64,000 nucleotides of DNA. It comes from Streptomyces sp. NL15-2K. Its GTDB lineage: Bacteria; Actinomycetota; Actinomycetes; Streptomycetales; Streptomycetaceae. A program made the position numbers and the translations under genes. The stretch is taken from positions 11,841,001 to 11,905,000 of the forward strand of contig NZ_CP130630.1 of assembly GCF_030551255.1 (NCBI RefSeq), given 5' to 3'. Shown one piece after another: positions 39,827-47,339 of this stretch. How positions within the stretch are numbered: position 1 is the stretch's first letter; every line of letters begins with the position of its first letter. Below the pieces are notes generated by a model. That model did not search any database. It was given only the letters and a program-made list of their open reading frames with translations, and was not told the origin of the DNA.

Positions 39827-41499
39827 GACTGCTCCAGATACCGGTGGACGAGCATCACGGCCATGGCTCCCTCTCCGACGGCGGACGCGACCCGCTTCGC
39901 GGACTCGGCACGGGCGTCGCCCGCGACGAACACGCCGGGAATGTTGGTCTCCAGATGGTACGGAGGCCGGTCCAGCTCCCAGTCCGCCGGCGGCCGCCCG
40001 TCGGGCGTCAGGTCCGGCCCGGCCAGGATGAACCCGCGCTCGTCGCGCAGCACGGCGCCGTCCAGCCAGTCGGTCAGCGGGGCCGCGCCGATGAACACGA
40101 ACATCCACTGCGCGTCGACGAGTTCGGTCTTCCCGCTCTCCACGTCGCGCAGCGTCAGCTGCTCCAGACGGTCCGAACCGTGCACGGCCTCGACGGCCGT
40201 GCCGCAGCGCACCGAGATGTTGGGCGACTCCTCGATCTGCTGGATCAGGTAGTGCGACATCGACGCCGACAGGGACGGCCCGCGCACCAGCAGCGTCACC
40301 GACTTGGCGCCCCTGGCCAGGTACATCGCGGCCTGCCCGGCGGAGTTGGCGCCGCCGACGATGTACACGTCGTGGCCCTGGCAGGAGGCCGCCTCGGTCA
40401 GCGCCGAGCCGTAGAACACCCCGCAGCCGGTCAGGTCGGTCGTCCCCGGCGCGTCGAGCTGCCGGTACGACACGCCGGTCGCCAGGATCACGCTGTGCGC
40501 GGCGACCGCCGAGCCGTCCGAGAACCGTACGGTCCGCGCCGCCCCGTTGACCTCAAGGCCGGTCACCTCCCGTGCGGTGAGGATCTCGGCGCCGAACTTC
40601 GTCGCCTGCCGCCGCGCCCGGTCGGTGAGCTGCGCCCCCGACACGCCGTCCGGGAAGCCCAGGTAGTTCTCGATCCGGGAGCTCTGCCCGGCCTGTCCGC
40701 CGGTCGCCGACCGCTCCACGAGGACCGTCCGCAGCCCCTCGGAGGCCCCGTAGACGGCCGCGCCGAGCCCGGCCGGGCCGCCGCCGATCACGACGAGGTC
40801 GTAGAAGTCGGCCTCGGGCGTCGTGGCCAGCCCCACCTGCGCGGCCAGCTCGGGCGCCTCCGGCTCGACCAGCGGCGTGCCGTCCGGCGTGATCACCAGC
40901 GGCAGCCGCTGTCCGTCCTGCCCGGCCGCCGCCAGCAGCCGCTGCCCCTCGGGCTCGTCCGCCGAGTACCAGCGGTACGGCACCTGGTTGCGGGCCAGGA
41001 ACTCCCGCACGTCCGAGGAACGCGCCGACCAGCGGTGCCCGACCACCTTGGTGCTGGGCACCGGCCGGTAGTCGCTGCACCGCCACGCCTGAAGCAGGTC
41101 GTCCAGGACCGGGTAGAGCTTCTCCTCGGGCGGATCCCACGGCTTGAGCAGGTAGTGGTCGAGATCGACGACGTTGATCGCGTCGATCGCCGCGTTCGTG
41201 TCCGCGTACGCGGTCAGCAGCACCCGCCGCGCCCCCGGATACACGTCCAGGGCCTGTTCCAGGAACTCGATGCCGTTCATCTGCGGCATCCGGTAGTCCG
41301 CCAGGATCACCGCCACCAGATCACCGCGCAGCTTCAGCTCGCGCAGCGCCTCGAGCGCCGACTCGCCGGACTCCGCGCGCACGATCCGGTACGACTCGCC
41401 GTAACGCCGCCGCAGATCCCGGGCGACGGCCCGGGAGACCCCCGGATCGTCGTCCACGGTCAAGATGACGGTCCGCGCTGCGTCCGCGGCCTGTGCCAT
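39823..41499 (-). CDS. response regulator receiver fused to FAD/NAD(P) oxidoreductase
   Basis: The 558-aa protein starts with a CheY-like receiver (1-130): VDDDPG, phosphoacceptor Asp68 in VILADYRMPQMNG, Thr96 and Lys119 (LLKPWD). Residues 150-225 look like a glutaredoxin-type fold without a CxxC (VREFLARNQVPYRWYSADEPEGQRLLA, LPLVITPDGTPLVEP). From 234 a thioredoxin reductase-like FAD/NADPH module follows (DLVVIGGGPAGLGAAVYGASEGLRTVLVE, TGGQAGQSSRIENYLGFPDG, VYIVGGANSAGQAAMYLARG, FVAGDAR). The redox CxxC of thioredoxin reductase is absent (TGCGVFYGSAL), so it probably transfers electrons elsewhere or generates a redox signal. First gene of the three-gene operon; ATG at 41499. Confidence 0.92.
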   Translation of the reverse strand: MAQAADAARTVILTVDDDPGVSRAVARDLRRRYGESYRIVRAESGESALEALRELKLRGDLVAVILADYRMPQMNGIEFLEQALDVYPGARRVLLTAYADTNAAIDAINVVDLDHYLLKPWDPPEEKLYPVLDDLLQAWRCSDYRPVPSTKVVGHRWSARSSDVREFLARNQVPYRWYSADEPEGQRLLAAAGQDGQRLPLVITPDGTPLVEPEAPELAAQVGLATTPEADFYDLVVIGGGPAGLGAAVYGASEGLRTVLVERSATGGQAGQSSRIENYLGFPDGVSGAQLTDRARRQATKFGAEILTAREVTGLEVNGAARTVRFSDGSAVAAHSVILATGVSYRQLDAPGTTDLTGCGVFYGSALTEAASCQGHDVYIVGGANSAGQAAMYLARGAKSVTLLVRGPSLSASMSHYLIQQIEESPNISVRCGTAVEAVHGSDRLEQLTLRDVESGKTELVDAQWMFVFIGAAPLTDWLDGAVLRDERGFILAGPDLTPDGRPPADWELDRPPYHLETNIPGVFVAGDARAESAKRVASAVGEGAMAVMLVHRYLEQS

Positions 41500-41648
41500 A
41501 CGTCTCCCACCCCGAGGTCGGACTCACGGCACGGCGTACCCCGGTGCCACTGCCACCGAGCCGCCGCGCCGGTTCCCGCCCATCGTATGTTCGATCGTCC
41601 CGATTCGCTCAGGTAGGCGGCGGGCGGTACGCGGGAGCCCGCCCGCCG

Positions 41649-41885
41649 TCAGCCGAGGCGCTCGCCCAGTACGCAGAACTCGTTGCCCTCGGGATCCGCG
41701 AGCGTCACCCACCGCTGCTCGCCCTGACCGACGTCCGCTTGCCGCGCGCCGAGAGCCAGGAACCGGGCCACCTCCGCCGCCTGGTCGTCGGGCCGGAAGT
41801 CGAGGTGGAGCGCCTCGGCCCACCAGCGCCCCAGGCCCACCGGATCGGCCGAGTCCACGACAACCTGCTCCCATTCCAAAGCCAT
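41649..41885 (-). pseudogene. VOC protein (glyoxalase-like) with in-frame internal deletion
   Basis: The 78-aa reading frame begins MALEWEQVVVDSADPVGLGRWWAEAL and continues at once with HLDFRPDDQAAEVARFLALGARQADVGQGEQRWVTLADPEGNEFCVLGERLG. Both halves are standard for the actinobacterial glyoxalase-like family, but normal members (about 115-120 residues) have some 35-40 further residues between WAEAL and HLDFRPDD, forming the middle strands. The frame is open, so a short protein may be made, but the fold should be incomplete. The ATG at 41885 is divergent from the USP gene (73 bp). Confidence 0.75.
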
Positions 41886-41924
41886 GCCGACAGCGTGGTG
41901 AGGACTGGGGAAGACTGGGTCCGA

Positions 41925-41934
41925 GTCACGTGAC
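41925..41934. promoter_or_regulatory. GTCACGTGAC palindrome between VOC and USP genes
   Basis: A perfect 10-bp palindrome 25 bp upstream of the USP start. The same core, extended to 12 bp, occurs at 57629-57640. It may be a dimeric regulator site; no factor can be named. Confidence 0.35.
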
Positions 41935-41958
41935 CGCGACACAGGGAGACCGACAGCA

Positions 41959-42831
41959 ATGACGCGCCCGATCACGGCAGGGATCGACGGAACCGAGGAG
42001 AGCCTGGCCGCGCTGGCCTGGGCGGCCCGGGAGGCGGTCCGGCGAGGGCTGGCACTGCGCGTGGTGCACGCCTGGCGGTACCAGCCGTACGAGGCGATCG
42101 AGGCGGCCGGCCCGGACGTCCAGGCCGAGTGGGCGCGGGAGGTGCTGGCCTCGGCCGAGGGGGCCGTGACCGAGCGGCATCCGGAGCTGGAGGTGTCCAC
42201 CGACGTGGTGGAGGGCGGCAGCGTGGACGCACTGGTCGCCGCGGCGGCGGACGCCGAGATGCTGGTCCTCGGCTCGCGCGGCCACGGCAGGGTCGTCGGT
42301 TTCCTGCTCGGCTCCGTAGGCCAGCAGGTGATCGTCGAGGCGACGCGCCCGGTCGTCCTGGTGCGCGCCGGCGATGAACCCTCCGGTGAGGCCGCCGGGC
42401 GGGAGATCGTCGTGGGCCAGCAGGGCGACCCGGAGGACAGCGCCGGGACACTGCGGTTCGCGTTCGAGACGGCGGCGGCGCGCGGTGCCACGGTGCGCGC
42501 GGTACGGGCCTGGACCCTGCCGCCGGTCTTCGCCTACAGCCCGGGCTCGCTGAAGCTGCTCGACGAGGCCGGCGGTCTCGAGCCGTACGAGAAGAAGGCG
42601 CTGGCGGCGGCGCTGCAGCCGTGGCGGGACCGCTTCCCCGACGTGCCGGTCGTCGAGCACGTGGAGATGGGCAGCGCCGGGCAGGTGCTGCTGTCGGTGG
42701 CCTCGGGCGCCCAGCTGATGGTCGTCGGCCGCCGCGCCCACCGTACGGCCGTCGGCGCCCGCATCGGCTCGGTCGCCCATGGCGTCCTGCACCACGCGGG
42801 CTGCCCGGTGGCCGTCGTGCCGCACGCCTGA
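41959..42831 (+). CDS. tandem universal stress protein (USP)
   Basis: The 290-aa protein consists of two USP domains. Domain one (1-140) has PITAGIDGTEESLAALAWAAREAVRRGLALRVVHAW and the ATP-binding signature LGSRGHGRVVGFLLGSVGQQVIVEATRPVVLVR (G-2x-G-9x-GS). Domain two (150-290) has IVVGQQGDPEDSAGTLRFAFETAAARGATVRAVRAWTLPP and VVGRRAHRTAVGARIGSVAHGVLHHAGCPVAVVPHA. Tandem USPs are common in actinobacteria and are often induced by hypoxia or stationary phase. ATG at 41959 follows CAGGGAGACCGACAGCA. A palindrome GTCACGTGAC is just upstream. It converges on the DUF4032 gene with one base between stops. Confidence 0.93.
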   Translation: MTRPITAGIDGTEESLAALAWAAREAVRRGLALRVVHAWRYQPYEAIEAAGPDVQAEWAREVLASAEGAVTERHPELEVSTDVVEGGSVDALVAAAADAEMLVLGSRGHGRVVGFLLGSVGQQVIVEATRPVVLVRAGDEPSGEAAGREIVVGQQGDPEDSAGTLRFAFETAAARGATVRAVRAWTLPPVFAYSPGSLKLLDEAGGLEPYEKKALAAALQPWRDRFPDVPVVEHVEMGSAGQVLLSVASGAQLMVVGRRAHRTAVGARIGSVAHGVLHHAGCPVAVVPHA

Positions 42832-42832
42832 G

Positions 42833-44071
42833 TCAGTCGGCGGCGGGACTGGGCTGGAGCGTCTCGCGGGCCTGGGGAAGGATGTTCTTGATGTAGTCCT
42901 CCACCGCCGTGTCCAGCCCTATGTCGTGCTGCGCGCGCTCCGACAGGTACCAGCGGTGTTCCAGCAGCTCGTGGTAGATCTCCGCCGGGTCCATCGAGCC
43001 GCGCATCTCGACGGGCACGGCCCGCACGGTGGGCCGGAAGACGTCCCGCACCCAGCGGTGGGCGAGCACTTCCGGGCGGGCGGCGAGGGGGTCGCCCGGG
43101 GCGTAGTCGTCCTGGGTGGCCATCCAGCTCTCCAGGTCGTTCAGCAGTCGCCGCGCCTGGTTCTCCTCGGCGTCCAGGCCGGTCAGCCGCAGGAGCTGGC
43201 GCTGGTGGTGGCCCGCGTCCACGACCTTCGGCACGAAGGTGACCGTGTCGCCGTTGGAGGAGTGTTCGATCTGCATCTCGGCCACGTCGAAACCGAGCTC
43301 GTTCAGGCGGCGGATCCGGCGCTCGATGTAGTGGTACTTGCCCGCCGGGTAGACGGACGTGCGGGTCAGTTCCTTCCACAGGCTCCCGTAGCGCGCGCAG
43401 ATCTCCATGCCGAACTCGACCGGGTCCACGGAGGGGTGCAGCGCCCCGGACGCCTCCAGGTCGAGCAGCTCGCCGCTGATGTTGACCCGGGCGAGGTCGA
43501 GGTCGTAGTCGCGCTGCCCGGCGCTGAGCTGCGGGTGCAGGTCGCCGGTCTCGGCGTCGACCAGGTAGGCGGCGTACGCGCCCGCGTCACGTCGGAAGAG
43601 TGTGTTGGACAGCGAGCAGTCGCCCCAGGCGAACCCGGCGAGATGCAGCCGCACCAGCAGCACGGCCAGCGCGTCCATCAGCCGGTGCATGGTCGCCGGT
43701 CTCATCGTCGTCTCGAACATCGACCGGTACGGCATCGAACCGCCCAGATGCCGGGTGACCAGCACCGACTCCAACGGGGCGTCGTCGGCGTCGGTGCGGC
43801 CGGTGACCACCGCCAGCGGGTCGACCGCCGGGATGCCGATCCGGTCCAGGTCGCGCAGCAGCTCGTACTCGCGCAGCGCCGGGCGCTCGGCGAGCTCCTT
43901 GACGGCGATCACCTCGTCGCCGGCGCGGGCGTACCGCACGACGTGCCGGGAGATACCGCGCGGCAGCGGTACCAGGTACTCGTCGGGCCACTCCTCCAGG
44001 GGGAGGTGCCACGGCAGTTCGAGCAGGAGCGCGGGGTGCTCCGGGTTGGTCGCGCTGATCTGCAGGGCCAT
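42833..44071 (-). CDS. DUF4032 domain, kinase-like fold protein
   Basis: The 412-aa protein has a lipopolysaccharide-kinase-like N-terminal domain: DEVIAVKELAERPALREYELLRDL (ATP lysine and helix C), VLVTRHLGGSMPYRSMF, LHLAGFAWGDCSLSNTLFRRD (catalytic Asp and Asn) and AYLVDAETGDLHP (metal Asp). The C-terminal DUF4032 half carries DAVEDYIKNILPQARETLQ-type helices and HSSNGDTVTFVPKVVDAGHHQRQLLRLTGLDAEENQARRLLNDLE. The kinase motifs appear intact, so it is probably an active small-molecule or protein kinase of unknown substrate. An inverted-repeat element is inserted 57 bp upstream of its ATG (44071), between it and the MBL gene, and may alter its promoter or operon link. Confidence 0.9.
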   Translation of the reverse strand: MALQISATNPEHPALLLELPWHLPLEEWPDEYLVPLPRGISRHVVRYARAGDEVIAVKELAERPALREYELLRDLDRIGIPAVDPLAVVTGRTDADDAPLESVLVTRHLGGSMPYRSMFETTMRPATMHRLMDALAVLLVRLHLAGFAWGDCSLSNTLFRRDAGAYAAYLVDAETGDLHPQLSAGQRDYDLDLARVNISGELLDLEASGALHPSVDPVEFGMEICARYGSLWKELTRTSVYPAGKYHYIERRIRRLNELGFDVAEMQIEHSSNGDTVTFVPKVVDAGHHQRQLLRLTGLDAEENQARRLLNDLESWMATQDDYAPGDPLAARPEVLAHRWVRDVFRPTVRAVPVEMRGSMDPAEIYHELLEHRWYLSERAQHDIGLDTAVEDYIKNILPQARETLQPSPAAD

Positions 44072-44127
44072 GGGTCGCGTGTCCTCATCTTGCGTATCGC
44101 CGAGCCGGTGATCGTCACCTCACCTTA

Positions 44128-44327
44128 GGGGTCCTTGCACTATGCCCGCCCGGGTCGCGCGGCCTGGCACCGCACCTCGCCGCGTTGCCGAAACGCCCAC
44201 GTGGCTCCTCCCCCACGCTCGAACAACCTCGCGCGGGGGCACCCCCATCGAGGGCGCTCCGGCGCCTTGCGATGCACGGCACCAGACCACGCGACCTCAT
44301 CGGGCGCTCATAGTGCAAGGACCCCTA
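44128..44327. mobile_element. 198-bp MITE-like element with 25-bp terminal inverted repeats (plus TA duplication)
   Basis: GGGGTCCTTGCACTATG at 44128-44144 is repeated inverted at 44309-44325 (CATAGTGCAAGGACCCC); after two mismatched bases the pairing resumes for CGCCCG. The element is flanked by TA at 44126-44127 and 44326-44327. It has no coding capacity. Its sequence is unrelated to the element at 5016, but size, TIR length and TA duplication agree, so both probably need IS630/Tc1-type transposases. The outer G of the element completes the TAG stop of the MBL gene. Confidence 0.9.
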
Positions 44328-45071
44328 AAGCGCGCGCTCCCGGGCCTGAAGTGCCGCTTCACGGACCGGACCGCGGTGCGCGGGCCCGTGCCCGGGGAGA
44401 AGGAGATCGCCGTCCAGCGCGGCGAGTATCTCCAGCGAGGCCACGGCACGGGGCCGTTCGTGGTGGAACATGTCCGGCAGCAGCTGCGGCCCCTTGACCC
44501 GCGAGGTGGGGTGACCGCTCACCAGGGCGTCGCCCGAGATCACCACGCCCTTGCCCGGGAGGTGGTACGCGGCGTGCCCGTCGGTGTGGCCGGGCGTCGG
44601 CACCGGGACGGGCCGGCCGGGAAGATCGAGCGGGCCCGCCGCCGGGAACGCCTGCGGAGAGGCGACCGGCACGTGGGCGGTGCCGCCCGAACGGATCGCG
44701 TGCACGGCCCACGGCAGCACACCGGGGCGCCAGCCGTTCTTCAGGACCGTCCCGACGCTTACCTGGTGCAGGAACTCCCGGCGGGCGTGCGGCACTTCGT
44801 CCTCGTGCAGGTACACCGGAGTGCCGTAGGCGCCGCGCAGGTACTCCGCGGAGCCCAGGTGGTCGTTGTGGGCGTGGGTGATGAGCACGGCCGAGACCGC
44901 CTCCGGTGAACTGCCCACCTCCGCGAGGGAGGCGAGCAGCTGCTCCCGGTCCCCGGGGTAGCCGGTGTCGACCAGGGTCGCGGCGTCCCCCTCCGTGAGG
45001 ATCACCCAGTTGGTGTTGCTGCCGTGCACCAGATAGGTGTCGTCGGCGACTTGCCGCACGTCTACCCGCAT
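44325..45071 (-). CDS. metallo-beta-lactamase fold hydrolase
   Basis: The 248-aa protein has the MBL zinc motif THAHNDHLG (His66, His68, Asp70, His71), then PTPGHTDGHAAYHLPGKGVVISGDALVSGHP and LLLPGHGPAHRGP, the remaining ligands. MRVDVRQVADDTYLVHGSNTNWVIL at 45071 is the natural start. The fold covers glyoxalase II-like hydrolases, lactonases and others; specificity is unknown. The stop TAG (44325-44327) is formed by the inserted inverted-repeat element: before insertion the frame would have ended at the same residue with TAA, so the protein is unchanged. The acyltransferase gene lies 48 bp upstream on the same strand. Confidence 0.92.
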   Translation of the reverse strand: MRVDVRQVADDTYLVHGSNTNWVILTEGDAATLVDTGYPGDREQLLASLAEVGSSPEAVSAVLITHAHNDHLGSAEYLRGAYGTPVYLHEDEVPHARREFLHQVSVGTVLKNGWRPGVLPWAVHAIRSGGTAHVPVASPQAFPAAGPLDLPGRPVPVPTPGHTDGHAAYHLPGKGVVISGDALVSGHPTSRVKGPQLLPDMFHHERPRAVASLEILAALDGDLLLPGHGPAHRGPVREAALQARERAL

Positions 45072-45119
45072 GATCGTCCCCGTGATGAGGTCCCAGCTCG
45101 ACGGACACAGCAAAGCAGA

Positions 45120-46436
45120 TCATGAGGGAGGCGGAGGGGGCGGGTCCGGTCGCATGCCGAACAGGAAGCGGGTGATCCGAGTCCTGCGCACGGCGTACTC
45201 GTACACCACGAGGATCACGGCCAGGGAAGAGACCACGATGACCACGTACTTCACCACGATGGGGGCGGCCCAGCCCACGGCTCCGTACGCGATGGCGACC
45301 AGGACGGGCTGGTGCAGCACGTACAACGGCAGGGCGGCGACCGCGAGATAGGGCAGCACGCGGGAGGACGGCTCACTTCCGGGCGACCCGCGCTCGCGTG
45401 ACCCGTTCTTGCGTGACCCGTTCTTGCATGACCCGCTCTTGCGTTGCCCGCCCTCCGGTGACCCGCGCTCCCGCGACCCGGCCTCGCGTGGCCCGCCGTC
45501 ACGTCCCCCGCCGTCGCGCGGCCGATCCAGCAGCCCGAGGATCGCCACCACCCAGCACCAGCCCGCCGCACCGAACAGCGCCCGGGTGAACAGTGCGAAG
45601 GTGGTCCTCGCGGTGAACGGATCGTCCTGCGACATGAATCCGGGCGCGGTCCCCAGGAACAGGACGATCCCCAGCACGCCGACGGGAAGGGCGAGTCGGC
45701 GCATGGCCGCGCGGATCCGGTCGTCCCCGGCCAGCGCGTGGCCGAGGAGGAAGAACAGCAGATAGGCCCAGCGGTTCCAGCCCGCGAAGCTCTCCTCCAT
45801 GCCCAGCAGCGCGTTGATCAGGGCGAGCGCCGGCGCGGGCAGGAGGAGCAGGGCGGGCCGCCGCCCCACCGCGCCGCCCGCGCGGTCGCCGGCGGACGCG
45901 AGGGGAGCGGCGACCGGCGCGAGGAGGAGGCTGAAGACGAGCAGGAGGACGACGAACCACAGGTGCCCGGTCTCGAAGTGGTCCCCTTCGAGGACGAAGG
46001 GGAAGTCGCCGAGGTCCGGGCGGACGGTGAGGAACCGGGGCCAGAACCGCCAGTAGGACTCGTCGTAACCGGGGTCGGCGGCGCGCAGACGCAACCACTG
46101 GGGCAGGGGACACAGGACGAGCGTCGCGAAGACCAACGGGACGCCGAGGCGCAGCAGCCGTTCGCGGGCGAATCCGGCCGGCCCGCGACGACGGAGCGAG
46201 TACCGGGCGCCGAGACCGGCGACGAGGAACAGCAGGGGCATCGCCCAGACCACACCGAGCCCGGCGACGACTGTCACGGCTTCGGTGGTCTGCGCGTTCT
46301 TGACGTAGAAGTCGTCGTCCGGGGAGAAGACCAGAGCGGCGTGGAAGAAGACCAGGCCGAGGACGACGAGGGCACGGAGCATGTCCAGTTCGACCCGTCG
46401 GTGAACGGCTGTCGGCCGCCCGGTCTCCGCACTCAT
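45120..46436 (-). CDS. acyltransferase family 3 membrane protein
   Basis: The 438-aa protein begins MSAETGRPTAVHRRVELDMLRALVVLGLVFFHAALVF, the start typical of acyltransferase 3 (RxxxLDxLRxxxxxxVxxFHxA) with the conserved His. About ten transmembrane helices follow (WAMPLLFLVAGLGARYSL, GVPLVFATLVLCPLP, HLWFVVLLLVFSLLLAP, LLFFLLGHALAG and others), ending LYVLHQPVLVAIAYGAVGWAAPIVVKYVVIVVSSLAVILVVYEYAVRR. Such enzymes O-acylate sugars or lipids at the membrane. A low-complexity loop (about 315-350) is built from 15-bp repeats (45382-45501). GTG/ATG region: ATG at 46436. Confidence 0.9.
   Translation of the reverse strand: MSAETGRPTAVHRRVELDMLRALVVLGLVFFHAALVFSPDDDFYVKNAQTTEAVTVVAGLGVVWAMPLLFLVAGLGARYSLRRRGPAGFARERLLRLGVPLVFATLVLCPLPQWLRLRAADPGYDESYWRFWPRFLTVRPDLGDFPFVLEGDHFETGHLWFVVLLLVFSLLLAPVAAPLASAGDRAGGAVGRRPALLLLPAPALALINALLGMEESFAGWNRWAYLLFFLLGHALAGDDRIRAAMRRLALPVGVLGIVLFLGTAPGFMSQDDPFTARTTFALFTRALFGAAGWCWVVAILGLLDRPRDGGGRDGGPREAGSRERGSPEGGQRKSGSCKNGSRKNGSRERGSPGSEPSSRVLPYLAVAALPLYVLHQPVLVAIAYGAVGWAAPIVVKYVVIVVSSLAVILVVYEYAVRRTRITRFLFGMRPDPPPPPPS
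45382..45501. repeat. 15-bp minisatellite, about 8 units, inside the acyltransferase gene
   Basis: Units such as CGTGACCCGTTCTTG (45397-45411, repeated exactly at 45412-45426) and variants CATGACCCGCTCTTG, GGTGACCCGCGCTCC and CGCGACCCGGCCTCG fill 45382-45501. Translated they give five-residue repeats (GSRKN, GSRER and similar) in a loop between helices. As 15 is a multiple of three, copy changes keep frame. Confidence 0.85.
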
Positions 46437-46575
46437 CGCGGCCTCCCCCCGGATGTGCGCCAGTGTGGGGGAGCCGTGCGGGGGAGGACAGGGTTCCGTC
46501 AGGAACGGGGCTGCCTCCGGCACCGTCCGCCGGAGGCAGCCCCTCGCGCGCAGCTGGAGCGGCCGCCCGTCCGCC

Positions 46576-47205
46576 TCAGTGCACGCCGTCCGGGCGGAAC
46601 TGGATGCTGATCCGCGGTCCCGTGGCCCGCGTGGTCTTCGGTATCGAGTGCTCCCAGGTGCGCTGGCAGGAGCCGCCCATCACGATCAAGTCCCCGTGCC
46701 CCAGCGGCCGTCGGACCGTGGCGCCGCCGCCGTGCATCGGACGCAGCAGCAGGTCGCGGGGCGTGCCCACGGAGAGGATGGCGACCATGGTGTCCTCCCG
46801 GGCGCCCCGGCCGATCCGGTCCCCGTGCCAGGCCACACTGTCCCGGCCGTCGCGGTAGTAGCACAGCCCGGCCGTGGTGAAGGGCTCGCCGAGCTCTTCG
46901 GCGTAGTGCGCGGACAGCGCCTCGCGGGCCTGGGTCAGCACGGGGTGCGGCAGGACGTCGTCCGCGCCGTAGAACGCCAGCAGCCGGGGTACGTCGACCA
47001 CGTGGTCGTACATCGTGCGGCGCTCCGCGCGCCACGGCACGTCGGCGGCCAGCTGCTCGAACAGTGCGTCGGATCCGCTCAGCCATCCGGGCAGTACGTC
47101 GATCCAGGCGCCGAGGCCGAGCTCGGTTCGGCGGATCCCGTCGAGGGGGCCGAGTTCCAGCTGGTCGGTCTGGTCGAAGAGGGAGCCCTGGAGGTGCCTG
47201 CTCAT
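46576..47205 (-). CDS. alkB: AlkB-type 2-oxoglutarate/Fe(II) dioxygenase
   Basis: The 209-aa protein shows the AlkB core: WRAERRTMYDHVVDVPRLLAFYG, the iron ligands WHGDRIGRG (His127, Asp129) and TWEHSIPK (His186), the 2-oxoglutarate arginine in GPRISIQFRP, and VAILSVGTPRDLLLRP and HGDLIVMGGSCQ. It is expected to demethylate 1-methyladenine or 3-methylcytosine in DNA or RNA; ALKBH-like variants also act on RNA. The start MSRHLQGSLFDQTDQLELG at 47205 is standard. It is divergent from the TetR gene; the 134-bp spacer contains strong palindromes that may affect both. Confidence 0.9.
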   Translation of the reverse strand: MSRHLQGSLFDQTDQLELGPLDGIRRTELGLGAWIDVLPGWLSGSDALFEQLAADVPWRAERRTMYDHVVDVPRLLAFYGADDVLPHPVLTQAREALSAHYAEELGEPFTTAGLCYYRDGRDSVAWHGDRIGRGAREDTMVAILSVGTPRDLLLRPMHGGGATVRRPLGHGDLIVMGGSCQRTWEHSIPKTTRATGPRISIQFRPDGVH

Positions 47206-47290
47206 GAAGCCAGCGTACCCCTTATTCGAAAGTGTGTTCCAACTTTGCTTTCGGTCGGCCGGGGCGGCGATCGGCGCGGACGGATGCTTT

Positions 47291-47314
47291 CGATGCATCG
47301 GTGTATCGGATACA
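47291..47314. promoter_or_regulatory. tandem palindromes upstream of the TetR gene (probable operator)
   Basis: CGATGCATCG (47291-47300) is a perfect 10-bp palindrome, and TGTATCGGATACA (47302-47314) a perfect 6-1-6 dyad, both within 50 bp of the TetR ATG (47340). The GTATCG core recurs at 47320-47325 (CGTATCG). TetR proteins bind such dyads upstream of their own genes, so autoregulation is likely. Confidence 0.55.
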
Positions 47315-47339
47315 TTCGCGTATCGAACGGAGGCAGGAC

